A DNA stretch of 64,000 nucleotides from Comamonadaceae bacterium. Its GTDB lineage: Bacteria; Pseudomonadota; Gammaproteobacteria; Burkholderiales; Burkholderiaceae_C. Numbering within the stretch: the first letter of the stretch is position 1; every line of letters begins with the position of its first letter. The translations under genes and the position numbers were made by a program. The DNA lies in contig CANFWV010000009.1 of assembly GCA_947450695.1 (NCBI GenBank), positions 1 to 64,000 on the forward strand, written 5' to 3'. The notes under the pieces are model-generated. The model saw only the letters and a program-made list of their open reading frames with translations. It did not search any database and was not told the origin of the DNA. Positions 46,226 to 55,141 of the stretch are shown piece after piece.

Positions 46226-46255
46226 GGCAATTCCTTTTTCTATAAAAGAGGTGGT

Positions 46256-47206
46256 TCACTGAACCTGGATTTTGAGATCTTTCACAAGTCGTCCCCACTT
46301 GCCCACTTCGCTTTCGACATAGCGGCGCAGCGTCGGCCGGTCCATCCGGATGGCTTCAAGCGACAGTGTTTCAAAGCGGTCTTGCAACGACTTAGCACCC
46401 AGTGCTTTGTTGATTTCGCTGTTCAAAAAATCAAGCACGGCGGGGGGTGTTTTGTTGGGCGCAAAAACGGCGAACCAGGTGTTGGCTTCGAAGTCTTTGT
46501 AGCCCAGCTCCGCCACCGTCGGTACATCCGGCAGAGCCGGGCTGCGCTTCAGAGACATGACCGCAATCGGTCGCACCTTACCGGCTTTTGCAAACGGTAC
46601 GGCAGGTGGCATGGACGTTGAGGCAATTGGCACTTGACCGCTGACCACCGCATTGGTGGCCGCAGCAGGCTGAAACGGCACATGCGTGACGTCCACTTTG
46701 GCCAGTCCGCGGAACAGCCACTCAGCACCCAAGTGCGTCGTCGTACCGTTGCCTGAAGATGCATACGCCATTGTTCCATTGCGGGCCAGCGCCAGCAATT
46801 CCGGCAGCGTCGCGGCCTTGACGTCAGGGTGCACGTACAGCAAGTTGGGTGTGAAGCCGCCCATCGCCACCGGCTGCAAATCATTCACAGCGTCATAGCC
46901 GGCATGGCTGAACAGATTGGGATTCACAGCGTAGGCGACGCTGTGAAACAGCAAGGTGTAGCCGTCCGCTGGCCCATTCATCACGCCCACCGTGGCAATG
47001 TTGCCACCGGCGCCCGGCTTGTTTTCGATGATCACTGGCTGGCCTAGCGAGACCGACAACTGCTCACCAATCAAACGGGCCACGATGTCGGTGGAACTGC
47101 CAGGCGCAAACGCGACCACGAAACGAATTGGCTTCTCAGGAAAAGCCGCATGGCTGATTCCGAGCATCGACAAAGCGGCCAGCAGGCCAATAGCGAAGCG
47201 TTTCAT
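46256..47206 (-). CDS. Bug-family (TctC-like) receptor of the FAH operon
   Basis: 316-residue TTT receptor: signal peptide MKRFAIGLLAALSMLGISHA, FPEKPIRFVVAFAPGSSTDIVA, IIENKPGAGGNI and MAYASSGNGTTTHLGAEWL. First gene of the leftward Bug-FAH-FAH operon, preceded by an AT-rich region with ATCGATAAA palindromes. The ligand is unknown; the following hydrolases suggest a keto- or acylpyruvate-forming acid. Confidence 0.9.
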   Translation of the reverse strand: MKRFAIGLLAALSMLGISHAAFPEKPIRFVVAFAPGSSTDIVARLIGEQLSVSLGQPVIIENKPGAGGNIATVGVMNGPADGYTLLFHSVAYAVNPNLFSHAGYDAVNDLQPVAMGGFTPNLLYVHPDVKAATLPELLALARNGTMAYASSGNGTTTHLGAEWLFRGLAKVDVTHVPFQPAAATNAVVSGQVPIASTSMPPAVPFAKAGKVRPIAVMSLKRSPALPDVPTVAELGYKDFEANTWFAVFAPNKTPPAVLDFLNSEINKALGAKSLQDRFETLSLEAIRMDRPTLRRYVESEVGKWGRLVKDLKIQVQ

Positions 47207-47265
47207 GGGAGTTCCCCTTGGTTATTGGATTGGAAATTTTATCGACAAAATATTCAATATCTATT

Positions 47266-47279
47266 TTTATCGATAAATT
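47266..47279. promoter_or_regulatory. candidate operator of the Bug-FAH operon
   Basis: TTTATCGATAAA (47266-47277) is a perfect 12-bp palindrome, and ATCGATAAATT (47269-47279) repeats the motif found ahead of the GntR gene at 37328. A related TTTTATCGACAAAA lies near 47237-47250. Located about 60-75 bases ahead of the Bug start. Confidence 0.45.
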
Positions 47280-47322
47280 TAGAGCATGAAACTCAGGGTG
47301 CAATTTCATGAGCCTGGGCAAG

Positions 47323-48369
47323 TCATCCCATGGGTTGCCGACCGATGGCGGCAGTGACCAAAACGTTTTTTACGGGTCGACCGAAAAACGGATAACTCGG
47401 ATCGTTGTAGCCGTGGCTAGACGAATGACCGGGAACGACCAGTTCGTTGACAAAGGCTTCGTCCTCAATGTCTAGCTTCAGCTCTGTTGCACCGTACACA
47501 TCTTCCAAATGCGACAGCAGGCGTGGGCCCACAATGACCGAGCTGACGATCGGGTTGGCGAGCACCCACGCAGCGGCAAACTGGCCCGGCAACAAGCCTT
47601 TAGCCTCGCAACGTGCCTTGATTTTTTGGGCAATGACCAGAGACTCTTCACGAAACTCAGTTTCCAAAATACGCTGGTCGCCGGTGGCGGCACGGGTGCC
47701 TTCAGCAGGCGGTTGTCCCGGCAAATATTTGCCCGTCAGCACGCCTCGCGCTAAAGGACTGTAAGGGACGACACCCAAGCCGTAATGAGCGCAAGCCGGC
47801 AAAATTTCGACCTCCGGACTACGGTTCAACAAGTTGTAATACGGCTGACAGACCACCGGTCTTGACACACCATGGGCGTCGCACAAACGAATCACCTCGG
47901 CAATGCGCCAACCCCGAAAATTCGACAAGCCGAAGTGACGGATTTTTCCGGCTTTGATCAATTCACCCAGCGCTAACACCACGACTTCCAAGTTTTCAGA
48001 ATGGTGGTCGCGGTGCAAATACAAAATATCTAAATAGTCCGTCTTCAAGCGCCCGAGGATGGCGTCAACCTGCTCTAACACCCAAGGGCGGGCATAGTAG
48101 CCTTGGTCAGCCTGCTTGTTGGCCCGGTTGCCAATTTTGCTGGCAAGCACCCACTGCTGACGCTGACTGGCGAGCAGTTGGCCAAGGATGATTTCCGACT
48201 GGCCTTTGTTGTACAGGTCAGCCGTGTCGATGAAGTTCATGCCGTGAGCACGGGCGGAATCGACCATACGCGCAGCCTCAGCCAAGGGTGTCTGCTGACC
48301 AAACATCATGGTGCCCAGACAAAGGGCTGAGACTTTCAAATCGCTGTTTCCAAGGGGACGGTGGTGCAT
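47323..48369 (-). CDS. aldo/keto reductase
   Basis: 348-residue TIM-barrel NADPH-dependent reductase. Family landmarks include VSALCLGTMMFG, the catalytic Asp and Tyr in NFIDTADLYNKGQSE, Lys in LASKIGNR and His in LHRDHHSENL, then VVPYSPLARGVLTGKYL and the C-terminal cofactor region IVSSVIVGPRLLSHLED. The frame opens at 48456 but MHHRPLGNSDLKVS at 48369 is the usual start. Divergent from a LysR gene that probably regulates it. The substrate is unknown. Confidence 0.9.
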   Translation of the reverse strand: MHHRPLGNSDLKVSALCLGTMMFGQQTPLAEAARMVDSARAHGMNFIDTADLYNKGQSEIILGQLLASQRQQWVLASKIGNRANKQADQGYYARPWVLEQVDAILGRLKTDYLDILYLHRDHHSENLEVVVLALGELIKAGKIRHFGLSNFRGWRIAEVIRLCDAHGVSRPVVCQPYYNLLNRSPEVEILPACAHYGLGVVPYSPLARGVLTGKYLPGQPPAEGTRAATGDQRILETEFREESLVIAQKIKARCEAKGLLPGQFAAAWVLANPIVSSVIVGPRLLSHLEDVYGATELKLDIEDEAFVNELVVPGHSSSHGYNDPSYPFFGRPVKNVLVTAAIGRQPMG

Positions 48370-48527
48370 GAAAGTTCCGTTGTGGCTGGTGTAAAAATCA
48401 GCTTGAATAGCGCTGGGCCAAGAAACTATCCAAGTACCTACTGACCAGTATCGCATTTTGACGAGGCTAAATTGACACCTTCAACCCTTGCTTTGTCATA
48501 GACAATCCAAACACCCCGATCTCCGCT

Positions 48528-49469
48528 ATGAGCAACTTTCGAAACGCCCTCACCCCAGAAGCCCTGCACATGATTGCCACCGTGCACAGCACCGGCAGCA
48601 TGGCAGCTGCAGCACGAGAACTCGGTGTCGTGCCCAGCACGCTGACCTACCGCGTGCGGCAAGTTGAAGACGCGCTGGATGTGCTGCTGTTCGACCGCTC
48701 ATCAAGGCAGGCACAGCTGACCGAAGCGGGTAAAGAACTGCTGCGCGAAGGCAAACGTCTGTTGGCCGAACTCGATGCTGTGGCGAACCGAGTCAAGCGC
48801 GTGGCCACGGGTTGGGAGCCGCAGCTCACTCTGGCGGTTGACAGCGTGATCTCGCGCACCACGGTGATGGAATTGTGTGAAGCCTTCTTTGCACTCGGCC
48901 CGCCAACCCGCATCAAGATTCGCGAAGAAGCGTTGTCGGGCACGCTCGACGCGCTAACGTCCGGCCAAGCTGACTTGGCCATCGGCGTGACGATTGAACC
49001 GACCACGCAATCAGGTTTTCACAGCAAACTGCTGGGCCCGATTAACTTTGTCTATGCCGTGGCTCCGCACCACCCCTTGGCAAACGCCCCGGAGCCGCTG
49101 AGCGACATTCAGTTGAGGGCACATCGCGCGGTGGCCGTGGCCGATTCTGTGCAACTCGGCGTTGGATTGACGGTAGGGCTGATTGGTGGGCAAGACGTCT
49201 TCACCGTGCCGGGAATGCCGGCCAAGTTGGAAGCGCAGTTGCGTGGACTGGGCGGCGGCTTTTTGCCTGAGTATTTGGCGCTGCCGCACGTGCTGGTCGG
49301 GCAATTGGTGGTGAAGCAAGTGCAGCGCCCGAACCGCGTTTCCAAAATGAGTTACGCCTGGCGACAAGACGTTGGCACACGTCCAGGCCGGGCACTTCAA
49401 TGGTGGTTGGCACAGTTAGACAAGCCGGCCACTCGCAAGGCTCTGCTGGAACGCCCGCATGTTCCATGA
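48528..49469 (+). CDS. LysR-family transcriptional regulator
   Basis: 313 residues, with an N-terminal helix-turn-helix (MIATVHSTGSMAAAARELGVVPSTLTYRVRQVE, about residues 13-45) and a LysR effector domain (TLAVDSVISRTTVMELCEAF, DALTSGQADLAIGVTIEP). Divergent from the aldo/keto reductase gene across 158 bases. Confidence 0.9.
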   Translation: MSNFRNALTPEALHMIATVHSTGSMAAAARELGVVPSTLTYRVRQVEDALDVLLFDRSSRQAQLTEAGKELLREGKRLLAELDAVANRVKRVATGWEPQLTLAVDSVISRTTVMELCEAFFALGPPTRIKIREEALSGTLDALTSGQADLAIGVTIEPTTQSGFHSKLLGPINFVYAVAPHHPLANAPEPLSDIQLRAHRAVAVADSVQLGVGLTVGLIGGQDVFTVPGMPAKLEAQLRGLGGGFLPEYLALPHVLVGQLVVKQVQRPNRVSKMSYAWRQDVGTRPGRALQWWLAQLDKPATRKALLERPHVP

Positions 49470-49588
49470 AGCCCCGTATGGATTCAGCCAGATTCTGCGT
49501 GTAGAGTGTGCCCAATGAAGACAACTGAATAATCAGTCGCCTTCTGCAAATGTCCGATCAACAGTACGCCACAACAAGCTAAAAAGAC

Positions 49589-50680
49589 ATGCCTAAAAAA
49601 TCAAAACCTCCCGCACGATCATCCAGCTCAGCTGGGCCAGTTTCACCGCGACATATTGCCGTCGTCGGGGCTGGTATAGCGGGTGTGGCTTGCGCTCGCA
49701 CGCTCATGCAGGCGGGTCACAAGGTCAGCTTGTTTGAGAAAAGCATCGGGGCGGGTGGACGCATGGCCACACGGAGTACTGAGTTTGGCGGTTTTGACCA
49801 CGGCACTCAATATTTCACTGCGCGTGACCCGCGCTTTCTTCAAGTGCTGCAGGCCGCCCAAGGAGTGGTGCGTCCTTGGAGCGCCAACACGGTGCGTATT
49901 CTTGACGAAGTGGGCCGCATTTTCGCCGCCTCATTGCCCCCAAAAGAACCGCATTGGGTCGCCTCTCCGGGCATGAATGCCTTGGTGCGCCATTGGGCCC
50001 AGCCGATAGAAGCAGCTGGCAGCCTAACGCTTGAAACACAAGTGATGCGCGTCGAGCGCGACACCCTGCACCCCAAGCGCTGGCAACTGCAAACCGACGG
50101 CAGCAACGACAGCAGCCGCGTCTATTCCGGCTTTGACAACGTGGTACTGGCCGTACCCTCACCGCAAGCGCAAGCGCTGTTGCTCAGTTCGCAGCTGGGT
50201 AAAACGATGTTGCCAAAGCTCGCCAAAGTCGACGTAGCGCCGTGCTGGACACTGATGCTGGCGTTTCCGCAAGCCGTACAACCTAATCTGTCTTACCTCG
50301 GCCCGCAGTGGAATGCTGCACGCAGCACGCACCACCGCATCGCCTGGCTGGCACGCGAGTCGTCCAAGCCCGGCCGCGAGCGGATCGAGCGGTGGACGGT
50401 GCAGGCTAGCCCCGAATGGTCGCAAAAGCACTTGGAAGATGACGCTGAACGCGTCAAGGCCAAGCTGCTCAAAGCCTTCACGGAAATCACCGGCATCCGT
50501 GCTACGCCCTCGCATGCCGAGGTGCATCGCTGGCGCTACGCGCAAACTACCGCACCCGCCGGCCAAAGCCACTTCTGGGATGCCAAAGCCGGGATCGGCC
50601 TGTGCGGCGACTGGTGTTTGGGTCACCGCGTCGAGGACGGTTTCGTCTCGGGTCTTGAAATGGCGTTGGCGATTGCTTAA
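49589..50680 (+). CDS. FAD-dependent amine-oxidase-like oxidoreductase (renalase-like)
   Basis: 363 residues. The N-terminal FAD motif [25 protein letters not shown] begins near residue 22, followed by [15 protein letters not shown] and [12 protein letters not shown], which is the pattern of bacterial renalase-like proteins; the C-terminal ends with [19 protein letters not shown], a second flavin contact. Relatives oxidise off-pathway dihydro-NAD(P) isomers. A GAAGA-free weak ribosome site precedes the ATG. It lies 20 bases before gluQRS in the same direction. Confidence 0.85.
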   Translation: MPKKSKPPARSSSSAGPVSPRHIAVVGAGIAGVACARTLMQAGHKVSLFEKSIGAGGRMATRSTEFGGFDHGTQYFTARDPRFLQVLQAAQGVVRPWSANTVRILDEVGRIFAASLPPKEPHWVASPGMNALVRHWAQPIEAAGSLTLETQVMRVERDTLHPKRWQLQTDGSNDSSRVYSGFDNVVLAVPSPQAQALLLSSQLGKTMLPKLAKVDVAPCWTLMLAFPQAVQPNLSYLGPQWNAARSTHHRIAWLARESSKPGRERIERWTVQASPEWSQKHLEDDAERVKAKLLKAFTEITGIRATPSHAEVHRWRYAQTTAPAGQSHFWDAKAGIGLCGDWCLGHRVEDGFVSGLEMALAIA

Positions 50681-50700
50681 CTGCGCGATGGTTTGATTGC

Positions 50701-51636
50701 TTGAAAAAACCGCCCTACATCGGCCGCTTTGCGCCCTCACCCACCGGCCCGCTGCATGCGGGTTCGCTCGCGGCAGCTCTTGCGAGTTGGCTTGACGCCC
50801 GAGCCCACGGCGGTCAATGGCTGGTACGTATTGAGGATGTCGACACGCCACGCTGCGTGCCCGGCGCGGCTGACGCGATCTTGCAGCAACTGGCCACCTG
50901 CGGTTTGTTGCCAGACGCTGCACCGATTGACCAGTCGCAACGCGGCGCGCTGTATCAACAGGCTCTGGACCAACTCACCCACACAGGCTTGGCTTACCCC
51001 TGCGGCTGCACGCGGCAAGACATTGCAACAGTACTCGCCAACAGTGGTCACGCCCGCGAACGCCATGGCGAGTTGGTTTATCCGGGCACGTGTCGCGCTG
51101 GCCTGAACGGCAAACCAGCCCGCGCTTGGCGCTTATTAACGGCGCAAGCCGGCCAGCAGGCCAAAGTCTCTTGGACCGACCGGCGTCTCGGGCCGCAAAC
51201 ACAAAACGTCAGCGAACAGGTCGGCGACTTTGTCTTACGTCGGGCCGATGGGCTCTGGGCTTATCAGTTGGCCGTGGTGGTCGACGACGCCGCGCAAGGC
51301 ATCACCGACGTCGTGCGGGGTGAAGACTTAACCGACAACACGGCGCGGCAAATCCTATTGCAACGCGCCCTCGGTCTGCCGACGACGCGCTACCTGCACA
51401 CGCCTTTGGTACTGGGTGCCAACGGTGAAAAACTCAGCAAACAAAACGGCGCCCAGGCACTGTTGCTCAGCGATCCGTTGGCCGTGCTGGCGGCCATGAA
51501 CGCAGCGGCTGCCTGCCTCAGCTTGCCAGCGTCCAGTGGATCGCTGACTGAGGCCTTGGCGCAATGGGTGCAGCGATGGACAGCGCAATGGGCACTAAAA
51601 TCCTCCGGTGAACGATTCCACCACTCCCCCGCTTGA
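50701..51636 (+). CDS. gluQ: glutamyl-Q tRNA(Asp) synthetase
   Basis: 311-residue truncated class I glutamyl-tRNA synthetase paralogue that attaches glutamate to queuosine in tRNA(Asp). [14 protein letters not shown] is the HIGH-type motif, KLSKQNG the KMSKS-type motif, and YPCGCTRQD with the later TCR gives zinc cysteines. It lacks the anticodon-binding half of GltX, as expected. The TTG at 50701 is the first possible in-frame start and sits right at family position one. The end overlaps trmB by 29 bases. Confidence 0.92.
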   Translation: MKKPPYIGRFAPSPTGPLHAGSLAAALASWLDARAHGGQWLVRIEDVDTPRCVPGAADAILQQLATCGLLPDAAPIDQSQRGALYQQALDQLTHTGLAYPCGCTRQDIATVLANSGHARERHGELVYPGTCRAGLNGKPARAWRLLTAQAGQQAKVSWTDRRLGPQTQNVSEQVGDFVLRRADGLWAYQLAVVVDDAAQGITDVVRGEDLTDNTARQILLQRALGLPTTRYLHTPLVLGANGEKLSKQNGAQALLLSDPLAVLAAMNAAAACLSLPASSGSLTEALAQWVQRWTAQWALKSSGERFHHSPA

Positions 51637-52351
51637 CGCTCCTGCCGCTTCCACAGAAGAAGCCAAGCCGTCCCACCACCGCACCATCCGCAGCTTTGTG
51701 CTGCGCACTGGCCGAACCACGGCGGGTCAAGCCAAAGCCTTCACCGATGTCGGTCCGCGCTTTTTGCTGCCATACACCGGCCAGTCCATGGACTTTGCAG
51801 CGGTCTACGAGCGCAGCGCCCCGACGATTTTAGAAATTGGTTTTGGCATGGGCGAAGCCACGGCACAGATTGCAGCGCTGCGCCACCAAGACAATTTCCT
51901 CTGCTGCGAAGTCCACACGCCCGGCGTGGGTGCACTGCTGAAGCGCATCGACGAGCAATCGCTGCCCAACATCCGCATCCTGCAACACGACGCGGTTCAG
52001 GTGATTGACCACATGCTGCCGCTGGCCAGCCTGGATGGTGCGCACATCTTTTTTCCGGACCCATGGCACAAGACCAAACACAACAAGCGCCGGTTGATAC
52101 AGCCACCGCTGATCGCCAAGCTCGCCGCGCGGCTCAAGCCGGGTGGCTATTTGCACTGTGCCACCGATTGGCAGCCGTATGCAGAGCAAATTCTGGAAGT
52201 GCTCAGCGCTGAGCCTTTGCTGAAAAACACAGCCGGACCTGACGCTGGCGGCTACGCCCCCAAGCCTGATTACCGGCCCCTCACCAAGTTTGAAAACCGC
52301 GGCATCAAGCTCGGCCACGGCGTCTGGGACCTGGTCTTCCAGCGCGTGTGA
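51608..52351 (+). CDS. trmB: tRNA (guanine-N7-)-methyltransferase
   Basis: 247-residue SAM-dependent enzyme making m7G46 in tRNA. The SAM-binding [12 protein letters not shown] motif, [12 protein letters not shown] and the TrmB signature [16 protein letters not shown] are all present. The GTG start at 51608 lies inside gluQ (29-base overlap) and the stop overlaps the next gene in GTGA, so the three RNA-modification genes form a translationally coupled series. Confidence 0.93.
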   Translation: MNDSTTPPLDAPAASTEEAKPSHHRTIRSFVLRTGRTTAGQAKAFTDVGPRFLLPYTGQSMDFAAVYERSAPTILEIGFGMGEATAQIAALRHQDNFLCCEVHTPGVGALLKRIDEQSLPNIRILQHDAVQVIDHMLPLASLDGAHIFFPDPWHKTKHNKRRLIQPPLIAKLAARLKPGGYLHCATDWQPYAEQILEVLSAEPLLKNTAGPDAGGYAPKPDYRPLTKFENRGIKLGHGVWDLVFQRV

Positions 52352-53268
52352 GCCAACTGCCCGCACACGGTCTGACAACGCGGCTGGGTGTCAGCCCGAG
52401 CTGTGTCGGCTTGCCTGCCGGCGCATGGCGCACCATCACCGATTTTTTGATTGAACGCTTCCCGGCGATTGGCCGTGAGGTCTGGCTTGAGCGCATGCAG
52501 TCGGGTCAAGTGGTCGATGAATTTGGTGAGCCCGTCACGCCCGAACGGCCGTACCGAGGGCATATGCGGGTCTATTACTACCGCGCCTTGCCGACTGAAC
52601 CGCGTGTGCCTTTTGAAGCCACAGTGCTGTACCAAGACGCGCATTTGGTGGTCGCCGACAAGCCGCATTTTTTGCCGGTCACACCGTCCGGCCATTACCT
52701 GCAAGAAACCTTGTTGGTACGACTAAAAAACTTGCTTGGCATTGATGCGCTGATTCCGATTCACCGGATCGACCGCGAAACCGCTGGCTTGGTGATGTTT
52801 GCCGTGCAGCCGGCTGAACGTGATGCGTATCAAAGCCTGTTCCGCCGGCATGAAGTCACCAAGCACTATCAGGCGGTAGCGCCTTGGCGTGCTGACTTGT
52901 CATTACCGCTGGTGCGCAACAGCCGGATTGTCGAAGACGAACCCTTTTTCAGGCAACGTGAAGTGGCCGGTGAGTCCAACAGCGAAACCCATGTGGCCGT
53001 GCTCGATGTGCAAGGCCAGCATGCGCTGTATGCCCTGAGCCCGGTGACCGGCAAAAAACACCAATTGCGGGTGCACATGAACGCACTGGGGCTGCCGATT
53101 TTGAATGACCGCATGTACCCGCCGGTGGCGGACACGCCCGCTGATGACTATCGCTACCCGCTACAACTGCTAGCGCAAGGGATTAAATTCTCCGACCCGG
53201 TAACCGGAGAGGCGAGACGCTTTGAAAGCCGCCTCAACCTGGCATGGCCTACCGGCTCAGCCGAATAA
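52348..53268 (+). CDS. RluA-family pseudouridine synthase
   Basis: 306 residues with the RluA catalytic motif [14 protein letters not shown] (Asp142), [14 protein letters not shown] upstream and [22 protein letters not shown] near the end. The N-terminal 80 residues resemble a degenerate S4-like region. It modifies a uridine in rRNA or tRNA; which one cannot be decided. The GTG start overlaps the trmB stop by four bases. Confidence 0.9.
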   Translation: MSQLPAHGLTTRLGVSPSCVGLPAGAWRTITDFLIERFPAIGREVWLERMQSGQVVDEFGEPVTPERPYRGHMRVYYYRALPTEPRVPFEATVLYQDAHLVVADKPHFLPVTPSGHYLQETLLVRLKNLLGIDALIPIHRIDRETAGLVMFAVQPAERDAYQSLFRRHEVTKHYQAVAPWRADLSLPLVRNSRIVEDEPFFRQREVAGESNSETHVAVLDVQGQHALYALSPVTGKKHQLRVHMNALGLPILNDRMYPPVADTPADDYRYPLQLLAQGIKFSDPVTGEARRFESRLNLAWPTGSAE

Positions 53269-53291
53269 AAAGGTTGAGGCGCTTTACTGGA

Positions 53292-54407
53292 TCAGGCTTT
53301 GATTTCTTTGGCCGTGATCTGATACTTGAAATCATCCGGCGCGTATGAGTCGAAACGACCTTCGGTATTTTCCGCTGTCGGGTACATGAAGAATCCGAGC
53401 GGCTCGCCTTTGGACTTGGGCAAGACCAAGTCATGGGCCATGTTGAAAGCCATCCAGTTGCCTTCCCAGCCGCCGAACAAGGCCTTGTTCACGGGCGCCA
53501 CCACGGGGTTAGAAATGTTCTTGATCCAATCGTTGGTTTCCAGGCGCATGACCTTGGCCACATCGGCCGGGTCCATCGCCACCCAGCCGTAGCCAGACAA
53601 GTAAACCTCGGAGCGGCAGTGCTGCGCGCCTTTCAGACTGGCAGGGTTGCCCGACAGCTCTTTGTAGCCAAAGGCCGACGGCACCAAACGGATGCCATAG
53701 ACATCACGCGCCGGTACGCCGACCGAGCGGCACAGACCGACAAACAGCGCGTTCAAGTCAGCGCACTTGCCGCCCAGATTGCCAGTTTCCAACATGGTCT
53801 TGATGTCGCCTTCGCCACAGCCGCGGACTTTCGGCTCGCGATACGTGTTGACCACGATCCAGTCATACAACATCTGCGCTTTTTGCACGTCTGTCTTGGC
53901 ACCTTTTGTGGCGGCCAACGCGGTCTTGCGCACAATGCCATCGGTCGGGATCAAGGTCGTGGCCCGGGTGTAGTAATGCAAGGTGTCAGCCGCCTCTGCT
54001 GGCGCAGTTTTATAAGCCCAGTTGGTGATGCGGTTTTGGGTCTGCACGCGGCTGGTCAACTCGACAAAAGGCTTGGCTTGGTCAGCAGCAAATTCAACCA
54101 TCAGCATCTTCACACCCTGCTTGCCGTCAGTTGTCATCTGGGCAGTGCCGTTGCTGAAAAAGCTGCTTTCTTGTGACTGCTGGTAGTCACTGTTGACTGA
54201 CGGCACGGGCAACCAGACTTGTGTCGCTCCCACTGGTTTGACGATGTCGACGCGCGTGGTCACATCAAACGTGCGCCATGGGCTGCTTTGGGGCGCAAAT
54301 TCGCGGCGGGTCGAGGCCGGTGTTTGGGCAAAACCCAGGCTTGGCAAGACAGCGGCGACAGCGGCAGCTGCCGAATTTTTGAGGAATGTACGACGTACGG
54401 TGGTCAT
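53292..54407 (-). CDS. Tat-exported transglutaminase-like cysteine protease/hydrolase
   Basis: 371 residues. The N-terminus MTTVRRTFLKNSAA is a textbook twin-arginine signal, cleaved near GFAQ. The transglutaminase-core triad is Cys215 in GGKCADLNALFVGL, His263 in AQHCRSEVYL and Asp279 in VAMDPADV. Bacterial members are usually peptidases or amidases rather than crosslinking enzymes. The open frame reaches 54512, but the Tat motif fixes the ATG at 54407. Convergent with the pseudouridine synthase gene. Confidence 0.9.
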   Translation of the reverse strand: MTTVRRTFLKNSAAAAVAAVLPSLGFAQTPASTRREFAPQSSPWRTFDVTTRVDIVKPVGATQVWLPVPSVNSDYQQSQESSFFSNGTAQMTTDGKQGVKMLMVEFAADQAKPFVELTSRVQTQNRITNWAYKTAPAEAADTLHYYTRATTLIPTDGIVRKTALAATKGAKTDVQKAQMLYDWIVVNTYREPKVRGCGEGDIKTMLETGNLGGKCADLNALFVGLCRSVGVPARDVYGIRLVPSAFGYKELSGNPASLKGAQHCRSEVYLSGYGWVAMDPADVAKVMRLETNDWIKNISNPVVAPVNKALFGGWEGNWMAFNMAHDLVLPKSKGEPLGFFMYPTAENTEGRFDSYAPDDFKYQITAKEIKA

Positions 54408-54556
54408 GAAAAAAACTCCGAATGGGTGAGTGGCAACGTGCATCTGCGCAGGTAAAGATGCGCCGAGATGTTCCATCAAGGTGTTTTGGGCTGCTGAAAT
54501 AAACAGACCCACGCCCCGTGAGGCAGCGCAGATTATCGCCCGATAGCGATCCAGCC

Positions 54557-55141
54557 CTACATCAAGCCGTCGACCAGCTTCTCGGCCGCTTTGCCCGTCC
54601 AGTCCACCTCACCCTGAACCCGGCTGCGCGGCTTGCCACGGCTGTCAACCAGCAGCGTGGTCGGAAAGACCTTGACGCCCCACTGACGGGCCAACGACCC
54701 ATCGCCGTCGAGCAGCACCGGCAAGGTGACACCTGTGGATTGGGCAAAGCGGATGGCACGGGCCGGCGCTTCTTTGAAGTTGATGGCCAGCACCAGCAGT
54801 TTTTCAGGGCCATACAGGTCGGCGAGTTGCTGCAGCGAGGGCATTTCGGCGCGGCAAGGCTCGCACCAACTGGCCCAAAAATTCATCAGCACCGGACGGC
54901 CCTGTAAATCTGCCGGACTCCAGCGCTTGCCGGTGATGTCGAGCACATCAAGCGCGGCCAAAGCCCCCGCCCAAGGCGAGACAACAAAGGCCGGACCGGT
55001 CAGCGACTGCGAGGCGTTTTGGGCTGAAGCCCAAGGCGCAGACAAACCTGCGAAACCCGCTGTGGCCGTGGCTGCTGCCAGCGCGCTTTGCAGGCAACGC
55101 CGGCGTGAAAGGTTTTGCAAGAGGTTCAAACTATCGATCAA
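54557..55141 (-). CDS. TlpA-like periplasmic thiol:disulfide oxidoreductase
   Basis: 194-residue thioredoxin-fold protein. A twin-arginine-like signal ([14 protein letters not shown]) ends near ASAQ; the redox site is [16 protein letters not shown] (Cys93, Cys96), followed by the cis-Pro region [10 protein letters not shown]. Such proteins keep periplasmic cysteines reduced, often for cytochrome maturation. Its ATG overlaps the alaS stop in ATGA, so it is translationally coupled to alaS. Confidence 0.9.
   Translation of the reverse strand: MIDSLNLLQNLSRRRCLQSALAAATATAGFAGLSAPWASAQNASQSLTGPAFVVSPWAGALAALDVLDITGKRWSPADLQGRPVLMNFWASWCEPCRAEMPSLQQLADLYGPEKLLVLAINFKEAPARAIRFAQSTGVTLPVLLDGDGSLARQWGVKVFPTTLLVDSRGKPRSRVQGEVDWTGKAAEKLVDGLM

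Noticed and set aside
53231-53280. GCCTCAACC/GGTTGAGGC inverted repeat at the RluA-like/transglutaminase junction
   Set aside because: The 32-base gap and lack of a T run make a terminator unconvincing; part of it is coding.
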